DNA from: Pandoraea vervacti
GTDB taxonomy: Bacteria; Pseudomonadota; Gammaproteobacteria; Burkholderiales; Burkholderiaceae
Length of the DNA: 64,000 nt
Direction of reading: 5' to 3'
NCBI RefSeq assembly: GCF_000934605.2
Contig: NZ_CP010897.2
Coordinates: 3,286,001-3,350,000 of the forward strand
Below are positions 44,839-53,444 of the stretch, piece by piece; position 1 is the first letter of the stretch; the number at the start of each line of letters is the position of its first letter. Made by a program: the position numbers and the translations under genes. Under the pieces are notes generated by a model. That model did no database searches. It was not told the DNA's origin and saw only the letters and a program-made list of their open reading frames with translations.

Positions 44839-45612
44839 ATGATGCCTGCCCACACACTTACCGACCTCCTCCCCCTGCTTTCGCTGGGCCTTGTCACGTT
44901 CTTGCTCGCCGGATTCGTCAAAGGCGTGATCGGGCTGGGCTTGCCGACGGTCGCCGTCGGTCTGCTTGGGCTTGCCATGCCGACGGCCGAAGCGGCGGCA
45001 CTGCTGATCGTGCCGTCGCTTGTCACCAATATCTGGCAATTGTTGGCCGGGCCGCGCTTCGCGGCGCTGGCCAAACGCCTGTGGCCAATGCTCGTCGGTA
45101 TCTGCGTGGGAACGTGGGCAGGCGGCGGGTGGCTTTCGAACGGCGGCAATCTGCCCGGCGTGGCATTGGGCGTTGCGCTGCTCGTCTACGCCGCACTCGG
45201 CCTGGCTGCAGTGCGCCCACAACTGCCGAGGACATGGCGCAGCGCCCATGTCAGCGCGCTTGGCGGCGGCATCGGCGTGATCACCGGGCTGGTGACGGCG
45301 GCAACCGGCGTTTTCGTGATCCCTGCCGTCCCGTTTCTTCAGGCGCTCGATCTCGACAAGGATGACCTCGTGCAGGCGCTGGGTCTGTCGTTCACCGTCT
45401 CGACGATGGCGCTCGCCGCCGGGCTGGCACGCGACGGCGTCTTTCATGGTCATGCCATCGGCGTATCGCTGCTGGCGCTCGCCCCCGCCCTGGGCGGGAT
45501 GTTCTTCGGACAATGGGTGCGCGCTCGCGTGAGCGCGCCGGTGTTCCGTCGGTGCTTCTTCGTCGGCCTCGCGATGTTGGGCGCAGAGTTGGTGATTCAG
45601 CACGTGCGCTAA
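44839..45612 (+). CDS. TauE/SafE-family membrane transporter
   Basis: 257 residues with about eight membrane segments. The family repeats are GFVKGVIGLGLPTVAVGLLG in the N-terminal half and GGGIGVITGLVTAATGVFVI in the C-terminal half. Members move sulfite, sulfoacetate or other organic anions out of the cell; substrate unknown here. It converges with the acyl-CoA synthetase gene, with 32 bases between the stops. Confidence 0.88.
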   Translation: MMPAHTLTDLLPLLSLGLVTFLLAGFVKGVIGLGLPTVAVGLLGLAMPTAEAAALLIVPSLVTNIWQLLAGPRFAALAKRLWPMLVGICVGTWAGGGWLSNGGNLPGVALGVALLVYAALGLAAVRPQLPRTWRSAHVSALGGGIGVITGLVTAATGVFVIPAVPFLQALDLDKDDLVQALGLSFTVSTMALAAGLARDGVFHGHAIGVSLLALAPALGGMFFGQWVRARVSAPVFRRCFFVGLAMLGAELVIQHVR

Positions 45613-45644
45613 GGTGCGACATCGTCGACGTCGGCGACTTCGTC

Positions 45645-47333
45645 TCACTTCAGATCGGCGAAATCGACATCCCAGAACTCCATCTCGCGACGCAATTCGA
45701 GGCTGCGCCCCTCCTCGGTGCGGCGCAGTTCGACACGGCGAATCTTGCCGGAGATCGTCTTGGGCAAGTCGCAGAACTCGATGCGGCGAATGCGCTTATA
45801 GGGCGCGAGCCGATCGCGGCAGAACTGCAAAATGTCGAGCGCGAGTTTGTCGTCGGCCTGAAAACCGGAGCGCAACGTGATGAACGCTTTAGGCACCGCA
45901 AGTCTTAGCGGGTCGGGACTCGGCACGACACCGGCCTCGGCCACGGCCGGATGCTTGATGATTTCGCTCTCCAGCTCGAACGGACTGATGCGATAGTCGG
46001 ATGCCTTGAAGACATCGTCCGCCCGACCGACGTACGTGAAATAGCCCCGCTCATCGCGCATGGCGACATCGCCGGTGTGATAGTAGCCGTCACGCATGGC
46101 GTCGGCGGTCTTCTCGGCGTCGTCCTCATAGCCCTGCATCAATCCTGTCGGTCGCGGCGACAACACCAGCGCGACTTCGCCCTCGTCGGTCTCCTTGCCA
46201 TCGGGATCGAGCAACACGACACGATATCCCGGCATCGGGCGCCCCATCGCCCCCGCCTTGACGGCCTGCCCCGGCGAATTGCCGATCTGACAACAGGTCT
46301 CCGTTTGCCCATAGCCGTCGCGGATCGTAATGTGCCATGCACGCTTGACCTGATCGATCACTTCGGGATTGAGCGGTTCGCCCGCGCCGATCAGTTCGCG
46401 GAATTTCACCGCGTACCGCGTGAGGTCCTCCTGAATCATCATGCGCCAGACCGTCGGCGGGGCGCACAGCGTGGTCACGCCGCATCGGGCGGCAGTCTCG
46501 AGGGCGGCGCGCGCGTCGAAGCGCGGGAAGTTGTAGATGAAGATGGTGGCGCCGGCGTTCCATGGCGCGAAGAAGCAGCTCCAGGCGTGCTTAGCCCATC
46601 CCGGCGAACTGATGTTCCAGTGAATGTCGCCGGGTTGCAGGCCGATCCAGTACATCGTGGCGAGATGGCCCACGGGGTAGCTCTGATGCGTATGCAGCAC
46701 GAGCTTGGGACGCGACGTCGTGCCCGAGGTGAAGTACAGCAAGAGCGGGTCGGTGGCGAGCGTGGTGCCGTCGGGTGTGAACTCGGCGGCGCTGTCGTAG
46801 GCGGGGGCGAGCGGCAACCAGCCGTCCGGTGTGTCGTCGCCGACGACGATGCGCTGATAGTCGCCGGGGAGATCCGCGAACTTGTGGGCGTCTCGTGCGG
46901 TGGTGACAACGTGGCGCACGCGCCCGCGTTCGAGCCGGTCGAGGAGATCGCCTGCGGCGAGCAGCGTGGTGGCCGGAATCATGACAGCGCCGAGCTTCAT
47001 GCACGCGAGCATGAGGTCCCACAGTTCGACCTGATTGGGCAGCATGAGCAACACACGCTCGCCCCGTGCGACGCCGTGGTCGCGCAGAAAGTTGGCGACG
47101 CGGTTCGAGCGTGCGGACATTTCGGCAAACGACAGACGTGTTTCGCTGCCGTCTTCTTCGACGACCCAGAGCGCCGGCGTGTCGTTGCCTTGCGCTTGCG
47201 GATCGAAGAAATCCAGCGCCCAGTTGAATTGCGAGAGGACTGGCCAGCGAAAATCGCGGTACGCCACGTCGTAGTGAGCGCGCTGCGCGAGCAGAAGATC
47301 GCGCGCGTCGCCGAATCCCTGGGTGTGCGGCAT
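45645..47333 (-). CDS. AMP-forming acyl-CoA synthetase (medium-chain/benzoate type)
   Basis: 562 residues from ATG 47333 (MPHTQGFGDARDLLLAQRAH); the frame continues 30 codons upstream without conservation. The ATP-binding signature is LLYFTSGTTSRPKLVLHTH, the second motif is IRDGYGQTETCC, the hinge lies at YFTYVGRADDVFKASDYRIS, and the catalytic Lys is in LPKTISGKIRRVELR. The overall pattern is closest to the ACSM/MACS group, which activates medium-chain or aromatic acids to CoA thioesters. The exact substrate is not visible. Confidence 0.88.
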   Translation of the reverse strand: MPHTQGFGDARDLLLAQRAHYDVAYRDFRWPVLSQFNWALDFFDPQAQGNDTPALWVVEEDGSETRLSFAEMSARSNRVANFLRDHGVARGERVLLMLPNQVELWDLMLACMKLGAVMIPATTLLAAGDLLDRLERGRVRHVVTTARDAHKFADLPGDYQRIVVGDDTPDGWLPLAPAYDSAAEFTPDGTTLATDPLLLYFTSGTTSRPKLVLHTHQSYPVGHLATMYWIGLQPGDIHWNISSPGWAKHAWSCFFAPWNAGATIFIYNFPRFDARAALETAARCGVTTLCAPPTVWRMMIQEDLTRYAVKFRELIGAGEPLNPEVIDQVKRAWHITIRDGYGQTETCCQIGNSPGQAVKAGAMGRPMPGYRVVLLDPDGKETDEGEVALVLSPRPTGLMQGYEDDAEKTADAMRDGYYHTGDVAMRDERGYFTYVGRADDVFKASDYRISPFELESEIIKHPAVAEAGVVPSPDPLRLAVPKAFITLRSGFQADDKLALDILQFCRDRLAPYKRIRRIEFCDLPKTISGKIRRVELRRTEEGRSLELRREMEFWDVDFADLK

Positions 47334-47635
47334 CGCTGGTCTCCGAGCCTCGTGGGCAATGGATTTAGGCAGAATTCCATTATCGTGAGGCCTTCCGAAT
47401 TCGACATTCGGGATAACCATCATCGGTGTCGGGCAGCGTGGCGAGGACCGGATGCGACGTCGGGCGACCGAAGGTGATGCGCAAAAAATGGAAGCGATTC
47501 AATGAGTTGATGCGCAGGTTGGCTGGCGAAGGAAAAAAAGATGCGTCGGCGTGGCATGTCCCCTTTCTTTCCCGCAAAAAGCTCTGCTATAATCGCGTTC
47601 TTTCGAGCGATGCATCTTCACCGATGCATGTCTCA
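47334..47635. other. intergenic region with tRNA promoter
   Basis: About 300 bases between the acyl-CoA synthetase start and tRNA-Pro. It carries the tRNA promoter near its right end. A short inverted repeat TGCATC / GATGCA lies between the -10 box and the tRNA. No protein gene is supported. Confidence 0.5.
47588..47593 (+). promoter_or_regulatory. -10 box of the tRNA-Pro gene
   Basis: Perfect TATAAT 42 bases before the mature tRNA 5' end. The -35 position near 47565 is T-rich but a poor match to TTGACA. Confidence 0.7.
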
Positions 47636-47718
<83 letters not shown>

Positions 47719-47719
<1 letters not shown>

Positions 47720-47752
47720 ACCCGCACGGTTTAAAGCCGTGCGGGTTTTTTC
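47719..47752 (+). terminator. tRNA-Pro terminator carried by the island
   Basis: AACCCGCACGG, loop TTTAAAG, CCGTGCGGGTTTTTT. It is a near-copy of the terminator at 59099-59133 just outside attR, so the island replaced the lost chromosomal terminator with its own version. Confidence 0.9.
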
Positions 47753-47784
47753 GTTTGAGTCAATCTGTTGATATGTACAGCATA

Positions 47785-47806
47785 ATATTAGGCAATTGCC
47801 TAATAT
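47785..47806. repeat. 22-bp perfect palindrome at the left end of the island
   Basis: The half-site ATATTAGGCAA is followed directly by its exact complement TTGCCTAATAT. It ends 27 bases before ATG 47834 and overlaps a promoter-like CATAAT. It looks like a dimeric repressor operator. Confidence 0.6.
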
Positions 47807-47833
47807 CACCATCCCACAAGAGCGGATGCGATC

Positions 47834-48442
47834 ATGACCTCGTGCTGGATTCTCAATGCCCTTTCGCAAAATGCAACAGCTATCGGTGCCCTTAAAGATG
47901 TGGCGCTAGGCGGCAGCGCAGTTGCAACGGCCGTAATTGCGCTTCGCGGAGTCCGAGCCTGGAAGCGCGAATTGCACGGACGGGCCGAATACGAAGTCGC
48001 CAAAGGTTTGGCTCTCGAAACGTTTCGCTTCAGGGACGCAATCAAGATCGCACGAGCACCGTTTGTGTCACTTGCTGCCGACATCCCAGAGTTGCAGGCA
48101 TGGCGAGAAGCACTGAGTTCGAGATTTAGTGGCGTTCGGGAGGCCCTTTCCACCTTCGACACGAGAGCGTTGGAGGCGGAGGCGCTTTGGGGAGAGGAGG
48201 TGGCGACAAAAACCAAACGCCTTCACCAGATCGCCCAAACGTTATGGGCGGCACACGACTCGTATTTGCGAAACGTCGAAGGCGACGGCGAAGACTTCAA
48301 GGATGACCGAGCATATGCGCTTGATGTGAGAGGCAAGGTATTTTCTGCCGGATTGCGCGGCACTGATGAGTTTGGCAACGAAATCCAATTGGCCGTAGCT
48401 GATATCGTGAGCTTCGTTAAACCGATTCTCCACAAGCCGTAA
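47834..48442 (+). CDS. membrane-anchored hypothetical protein of the island
   Basis: 202 residues. The N-terminus has one likely membrane segment (DVALGGSAVATAVIALRGV) followed by WKRELHGRAEYEVAKGLALE, a helical cytoplasmic domain with several charged helices (EALWGEEVATKTKRLHQIAQ), and a final hydrophobic stretch. This layout is common among small phage- or island-borne proteins of unknown function. It is the first gene after attL and lies behind the 22-bp palindrome. It converges with the SRAP pseudogene. Confidence 0.6.
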   Translation: MTSCWILNALSQNATAIGALKDVALGGSAVATAVIALRGVRAWKRELHGRAEYEVAKGLALETFRFRDAIKIARAPFVSLAADIPELQAWREALSSRFSGVREALSTFDTRALEAEALWGEEVATKTKRLHQIAQTLWAAHDSYLRNVEGDGEDFKDDRAYALDVRGKVFSAGLRGTDEFGNEIQLAVADIVSFVKPILHKP

Positions 48443-48445
48443 AAT

Positions 48446-49072
48446 TCACTTCGGCGCTGGTGCCGCGCACATCATTTCAGCGCGCGGGAGCGCCACGAAA
48501 GATCTCGCCTCGTCGATCGACCGCACCGCCAGCCAGTCTCCAAGATCTTCCGGTCGGATGAGGACCACTGACCGCTTCTCACTTCCCTGTTTATGGAAGC
48601 GCTTCATCAACGGGTGATGGTCCGCGTTCAGCGTCAGCATCGTGAATGACAGCCGCGTGCCTCCATCGCCTTCCCACTCCCGCCATAGCCCCGCAATCGC
48701 GAACGGGCGTCCGTCGGCCCTGCCGATGGATCAGCGCACCGCCTTCCCTGTCTCGTAGTCCGGTTCGTAGAAGACCTGCGTCGGGATCAGGCAAAGTTGC
48801 TGCTTCTTCCAGGCGCCGCTGAAACTGCGCTTCTCCCCTACCGTCTCCGCTCGCGCATTCATCGTGTCGCACAGCTTCACACCTGGCGGGATCTTCTCGC
48901 GCGGCACCATCCCGAACGACGCCAAATCAGAGCGCCGCCCGTCGCCGTCCCGGCGAATGATCGGGGCGAAATAGTCCTTGTAGACCTCGTCTCGCCACTC
49001 GGCAGTTGGCACGGCCACGCCGCACTTGTTGCGAAACAACTGTCGATCTGGTACGCGGTAGTTTGTGCGCAC
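48446..49072 (-). pseudogene. degraded SRAP (SOS response-associated peptidase/YedK-like) gene
   Basis: The minus-strand frame from 49072 to 48446 reads as one SRAP protein of 208 codons broken by a single TGA at 48731-48733. It sits after YEPDYETGKAVR and before SIGRADGRPFAIAGLW, exactly where the family has Trp (TGG to TGA). The start is also damaged: relatives begin MCTNYRVPD, but here GTG CGC replaces ATG TGC, so the catalytic Cys2 is Arg. Conserved SFGMVPREKIPPGVK, DTMNARAET, and FTMLTLNADHHPLMKRFH remain. SRAP proteins cross-link to abasic sites in single-stranded DNA; this copy cannot do so. Confidence 0.85.
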
Positions 49073-49154
49073 GAAGTCACCTATGCTGAGCGTCAACAAG
49101 GAAATCCGCAAGGCTATTATCTCGAAACCGAATTGCTGCGTGTCGCCTGCAAAT

Positions 49155-50099
49155 ATGACCGAATCCAAAATAACCAAGCAACTTGTGCAAGACGCACGAA
49201 CGACCATTGAAATAAAAGTCGCGAACTGGGGAGAATTCGAATCTAAGCTTTCTGAGCTCTCAAACGTTTATAACGAGTTGGAGCGTGGTCTCGATGGACG
49301 ACATCTTCCACATCTCCTTTATCGCGGGCAATCGAAGGCTCAATTTACGTTGTCTACGACGCTTGAGCGGTACCCGGTCAAGATATCTCGCTTTTCAGAT
49401 TATTACGACGCAATATTCGCCGCTCGGTACGAGATCGAATCCGCCAGCGGCACAACGTGGGAAATTCCTTCTCCCCTTGAGATAAGGAAAGCACTCGAAT
49501 CATCGATCCCGAGCGCACCGCCGGCCTACGAATATATGCTCTACCTGCGCCACCACGGGTTCCCTTCACCGATTTTGGATTGGAGCCGCTCTCCATACAT
49601 AGCGGCCTTTTTTGCGTTTTCAGGCTGCGATGAAGAAAAATCTGACCCCGTCGCCGTTTACGCCTACCTGGAGTCTGTGTGGTCAGGGAAGGTGGGATCG
49701 CTGAACGAACCCGCTATCGCCACACTTGGTCCATATGCCCGAACCCATCGGCGACATTATCTTCAACAGGCGGAATACACGATATGCCGTGTACTCGTCG
49801 ATGACGATTGGAATTTCGCTCCGCACGAAGACGCAATGGGCCGGACTGAGGGCCAAGATGTGCTGATAAAGTTTGAGATCCCCGCATCTGAAAGAAGAAC
49901 GGCGTTGGAAACACTGGATAAATTCAATCTCAATGCTTGGTCTTTGTATGGATCGGAAGAGGGATTGATGGCAACTATGGCAATGCGCCAGTTTGAGTTC
50001 TCTGAGCGAGTAAGGCGGCGGGAACTCCGAATCGAGCATGAGAAGAGCCTCGTAGAAAGCGGCCTGAATGGCGAAGCACTCAATAGCGGACCACTGTAA
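49155..50099 (+). CDS. FRG-domain protein
   Basis: 314 residues from ATG 49155 (MTESKITKQLVQDARTTIEI); earlier in-frame ATGs reach back to 49065 over the damaged 5' end of the SRAP gene. The FRG domain is clear: HLLYRGQSKAQFTLSTTLER near residue 55 and LRHHGFPSPILDWSRSPYIA near residue 130, followed by AFFAF. The C-terminal part (residues ~230-314) is helical. FRG domains are widespread in mobile regions and are often linked to phage defence, but the activity is unsettled. Lower G/C and Arg codon use differ from the core genes, which suggests transfer. Confidence 0.8.
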   Translation: MTESKITKQLVQDARTTIEIKVANWGEFESKLSELSNVYNELERGLDGRHLPHLLYRGQSKAQFTLSTTLERYPVKISRFSDYYDAIFAARYEIESASGTTWEIPSPLEIRKALESSIPSAPPAYEYMLYLRHHGFPSPILDWSRSPYIAAFFAFSGCDEEKSDPVAVYAYLESVWSGKVGSLNEPAIATLGPYARTHRRHYLQQAEYTICRVLVDDDWNFAPHEDAMGRTEGQDVLIKFEIPASERRTALETLDKFNLNAWSLYGSEEGLMATMAMRQFEFSERVRRRELRIEHEKSLVESGLNGEALNSGPL

Positions 50100-50289
50100 T
50101 ACTGTTTTTTTGCACAGTTCATGTGGTGGTTCACCTCCCTCACCAGCACCACAAGGGAGGCCGCCGACCTACGCGACTGCCGGCCCCACTGGCGATCAGA
50201 CTCCCACGCGAGCGTCGCGAGCAATGACCGCGGGATTGTGTGAGCAGCACGCTGTGAATATCAAGCGCGTCCACAGCGTTGCTCGCCCC

Positions 50290-50631
50290 TCAGAACCAGC
50301 GTCGATCGCCAACGAAATATTCGTACACTCCTATCGCGACAACAATTCCTATCGCTCCCGCAACGAGATGGGTTTTCACAAGCACTAAATAGTCGCCGGA
50401 TCGAAAGGTAACCTCTTGGCTTTCGCCTACGAACCTAGGATAGTCCCCGACCGTTAGCCAATGATAAATGTCGCCGCCAGCTGTGAGGCCGAATCCGACG
50501 AGTACGCCGAGCACCCACACCAGAAGCCCTTGACCAAAATTGGTGCAGGCAAATCTCATCAGGATGGCGAAAACCCCGACAACGACTAAGGTACGAAAAA
50601 AGACTTCCAGCCCAGCAGAAAATAATTCCAT
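50290..50631 (-). CDS. small membrane protein of the island
   Basis: 113 residues from ATG 50631 (MELFSAGLEVFFRTLVVVGV), chosen because GGGAG lies six bases upstream; an ATG nine codons earlier lacks it. Three or four membrane segments are visible (VVVGVFAILMRFACTNF; LLVWVLGVLVGFGLTAGGDI; LVAGAIGIVVAIGVYEYF). The final residues are GDRRWF. No family is recognised. The region is relatively AT-rich. The 190 bases between it and the FRG gene hold nothing I can support. Confidence 0.6.
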   Translation of the reverse strand: MELFSAGLEVFFRTLVVVGVFAILMRFACTNFGQGLLVWVLGVLVGFGLTAGGDIYHWLTVGDYPRFVGESQEVTFRSGDYLVLVKTHLVAGAIGIVVAIGVYEYFVGDRRWF

Positions 50632-50759
50632 AGAGACTCCCATAAGATGAGAATTCAATAACGGCTACTAGACGCTAATACTTTAGGAGGCGTTAGTGGA
50701 CCGGCCAGCCTTTGGTAGACATCTTCGAGCCGTCATTTATGGCAACCGAGGAGGTCAGC

Positions 50760-51032
50760 ATGAGCGGCAAGCGGTACACGGATGAGTTCCAGATCGAGGC
50801 AGTCAAACAGGTAACCGAACGGGGTCATTCGGTGGCAGAGGTGGCCCGGCGTTTGGGCATCACGACCCACAGCCTTTACGCATGGAAACTGAAGCTCGGC
50901 AGGCCCGACGTCGTGCGGCAGGCGGAGCTGGATCAGAGCGCCGAGGTTCGGCGACTGAAGGCCGAGCTCAAGCGCATGACCGAGGAACGCGACATTCTAA
51001 AAAGAGCCGCCGCGTACTTTGCAAAGGGATAA
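50760..51032 (+). CDS. IS3-family transposase OrfA
   Basis: 90 residues from ATG 50760 (MSGKRYTDEFQIEAVKQVTE). The helix-turn-helix is HSVAEVARRLGITTHSLYAW, and a leucine-zipper-like end (VRRLKAELKRMTEERDILKR) follows. OrfA binds the element ends. It normally fuses with OrfB by -1 frameshifting; the A-AAA-AG stretch near the end could serve this. Confidence 0.9.
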   Translation: MSGKRYTDEFQIEAVKQVTERGHSVAEVARRLGITTHSLYAWKLKLGRPDVVRQAELDQSAEVRRLKAELKRMTEERDILKRAAAYFAKG

Positions 51033-51049
51033 CGGCAAGGTACACATTC

Positions 51050-51621
51050 ATGCGATCCCATCTCGGCGAGTTCCACCTGCACTCGATGTGCCGAGTCCTT
51101 GGCGCGAATCGCAGCGGCTATTACGTCTGGCAACTGCAGACAGTTGGATCCCGCAAGCGCGAGGATGATCGATTGCTCGGTTTGACCAAGCATTCCTGGC
51201 TAGCCAGCGGCGGCGTCTATGGCTACCGCAAGGTCACGATGGATTTGCGTGAATCGGGCGAAACGTGCAGCCGTCACCGCGTCCATCGCCTCATGAAAGG
51301 CGAAGGTCTGCGGGCGGAAGTGAGCTATGGCAGCAAGCCCCGCTATCGGGGTGGTCCGGTCGGCGTAATCGCCAACGTGCTGAACCGTGAATTCGGGCCA
51401 AGCGCACTGAACCGGGTCTGGGTAACGGACATCACGTACATCCGGACTTACGAGGGCTGGCTGTATCTGCCGGCTGTTATGGATCTGTACTCGCGCCAGA
51501 TCGTCGGTTGGGCTACGCGCTCGACGATGACCAGCGATCTGGCTTTACAGGCGTAGTGGCTGCGGTTTGGAAACGCAAACCGGGACCCGGTGTCATGGTG
51601 CATTCCGATCAGGGCAGTCAA
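51050..51621 (+). pseudogene. IS3-family transposase OrfB, 5' piece (frameshifted)
   Basis: Starts MRSHLGEFHLHSMCRVLGAN and continues with the DDE-domain block NRVWVTDITYIRTYEGWLYL and VMDLYSRQIVGW. After SDLALQA a one-base deletion near 51553 moves the frame; the protein continues as VVAAVWKRKPGPGVMVHSDQ in the next frame. The IS30 element then interrupts it after the codon for Gln of HSDQGSQ. Two lesions make it non-functional. Confidence 0.85.
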
Positions 51622-53072
51622 GGCGGATTCAACTGGTCGTCGCAACATCTCCAGATTGGAGGTGTTGAATGGGACGACCACTGGGATGGAGCTCAGCACA
51701 AACGGGAAGACCCCTCATGCGATCACCTGGCAGACCGGGCGTCAATCAACTCGATTCGAAGCGAGCATTCTGGAAGTGCATCGCACAAGGGATGGAGAGC
51801 GAGGCCGCAGCGCTGGCGTGTAACGTATCGCAACCGTTGGGGCCGCGATGGTTCCGTGAGGCGGGTGGCATGGCACCGATCGACCTGGTGCCACACTCTG
51901 GGCGTTACTTGTCATTTTCGGAGCGCGAGGAGATCGCACTGCTGTGGGCGCAGGATTGCAGTGTTCGTGAGATTGCGCGCAGGCTGCAGCGGTCACCGTC
52001 AACGATTTCACGCGAGCTACGCCGCAACGCCGCGACCCGCAGTGGTACTCTGGTGTATCGGGCAACGGTTGCCCAATGGAAAGCTGAACGCGCGGCCGAG
52101 CGTCCGAAGGCCTCGAAACTGGCAGAGAACGACCAGTTGAGGGCATATGTGCAGGCTCGCCTGGCTGGAACGATCACTGACTTTCGGGGCAAGCCAATTC
52201 CCGGACCTAACGTTCCGTGGAAAGGACGAAGACAAGGCCGTCGTGCGGACCGTCGTTGGGGCACTTGCTGGAGTCCGGAGCAAATCAGTCGGCGAATTCA
52301 GATTGACTATCCCGATGATCAGTCTATGCGGATCTGCCACGAAGCCATCTATCAAGCACTCTACATTCAAGGCCGAGGCGCGTTGCGACGAGAGCTTACT
52401 GCTTGCCTGCGTTCGGGCCGCGCACTTCGCGTGCCGCGGGCCAGGACGCAACAGCGCGGAAAGCACTTCGTCACTCCGGAGGTGATGATCAGTGAACGCC
52501 CGGCAGAAATTGCCGATCGAGCTGTTCCTGGACATTGGGAAGGCGATCTGATCATTGGCCTTAACCGCTCCGCGATTGGCACTCTGGTTGAGCGCACCAC
52601 CCGGTTCACGATGCTGCTGTATCTTCCTCCAATGGAGGGTCATGGCGTCGGGGTGCGTGCCAAGAACGGCCCGGCGCTGGCAGGTCACGGGGCAGAGGCG
52701 GTTCGCAACGCTATCGCGACAAAGATCGTGCTACTACCCGAGCATTTGCGGCGATCACTGACATGGGATCAAGGCGCAGAGATGGCCCAGCATGTACAGC
52801 TACGAATCGACACAGATCTGGAAATCTACTTCTGTGATCCCCAGAGTCCATGGCAACGCGGGACCAATGAAAACACGAACGGCCTACTGAGACAGTACTT
52901 TCCGAAAGGCACAGATATGAGTCGATATACCCAGCGCGAACTCGACGCGGTGGCGAGCACACTGAACTGTCGACCACGTAAAACGCTCGGATGGAAGACG
53001 CCAGCGGAAGCGTTCCACGCACTGTTATCCGCAACATAACGATGGATGTTGCGACGACTCCTTGAACCTAAG
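51622..53072 (+). mobile_element. IS30-family insertion sequence
   Basis: 1451 bases inserted in orfB of the outer IS3 element. The inverted ends share TCGTCGCAACATC and an outer TTCAA (GGCGGATTCAACTGG on the left, CTTAGGTTCAAGGAG as complement on the right). The 3-bp target copy CAA lies at 51619-51621 and 53073-53075. The transposase inside is intact. Confidence 0.88.
51669..53039 (+). CDS. IS30-family transposase
   Basis: 456 residues. The N-terminal region includes the helix-turn-helix LSFSEREEIALLWAQDCSVR and EIARRLQRSPSTISRELRRN. The catalytic domain has the DDE residues in VPGHWEGDLIIG, SLTWDQGAEMAQH and QRGTNENTNGLLRQYFPKGT. The C-terminus CRPRKTLGWKTPAEAFHALL is typical. Motifs look complete, so the element may be mobile. 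The true start may lie further in, since the first ~60 residues vary in this family. Confidence 0.92.
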   Translation: MGRPLGWSSAQTGRPLMRSPGRPGVNQLDSKRAFWKCIAQGMESEAAALACNVSQPLGPRWFREAGGMAPIDLVPHSGRYLSFSEREEIALLWAQDCSVREIARRLQRSPSTISRELRRNAATRSGTLVYRATVAQWKAERAAERPKASKLAENDQLRAYVQARLAGTITDFRGKPIPGPNVPWKGRRQGRRADRRWGTCWSPEQISRRIQIDYPDDQSMRICHEAIYQALYIQGRGALRRELTACLRSGRALRVPRARTQQRGKHFVTPEVMISERPAEIADRAVPGHWEGDLIIGLNRSAIGTLVERTTRFTMLLYLPPMEGHGVGVRAKNGPALAGHGAEAVRNAIATKIVLLPEHLRRSLTWDQGAEMAQHVQLRIDTDLEIYFCDPQSPWQRGTNENTNGLLRQYFPKGTDMSRYTQRELDAVASTLNCRPRKTLGWKTPAEAFHALLSAT

Positions 53073-53287
53073 CAATTCACGAGCGATAACTGGCAGTCAC
53101 TCCTGACGGCGCACCATATGGTGCCAAGCATGAGTCGGCGCGGTAATTGCCACGACAATGCCGTGGCCGAGAGCTTCTTTAGCGCCCTAAAAAAGGAACG
53201 AATCAAGCGGCGCATCTATCCGAGTCGGGCGACCGCTACCTCGGACCTGTTCGATTACATCGAAATGTTTTATAACCCGGTTCGTCG
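53073..53287 (+). pseudogene. IS3-family transposase OrfB, middle piece
   Basis: Resumes at Gln after the IS30 element with QFTSDNWQSLLTAHHMVPSM, then SRRGNCHDNAVAESFFSALK with the catalytic Glu, and FDYIEMFYNPVRR. It is then cut by the IS66 element, which supplies an early TAA. Confidence 0.9.
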
Positions 53288-53326
53288 GTAAAGGCTCGAG
53301 GAGTACCGTCTTGATGCGAGGAGAGT

Positions 53327-53435
53327 ATGTGGGTACTTTTGCGTCCACCAAATGAAATGGTGGGCACAAAAGTGGACAAGGTTTTGAGTGTGGCTGTGGA
53401 AGCGGTATGGAGTTGCCCCTGTAACTCAGGACAGG
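53327..53435 (+). pseudogene. IS66 tnpA, probable 5' piece
   Basis: ATG 53327, with GAGGAG six bases upstream, opens MWVLLRPPNEMVGTKVDKVL and continues to the edge of the inner IS. It lies at the usual distance from the IS66 left end for the tnpA start. The link with the 3' piece at 54709 is inferred from position only. Confidence 0.5.
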
Positions 53436-53444
53436 CGGACACTG

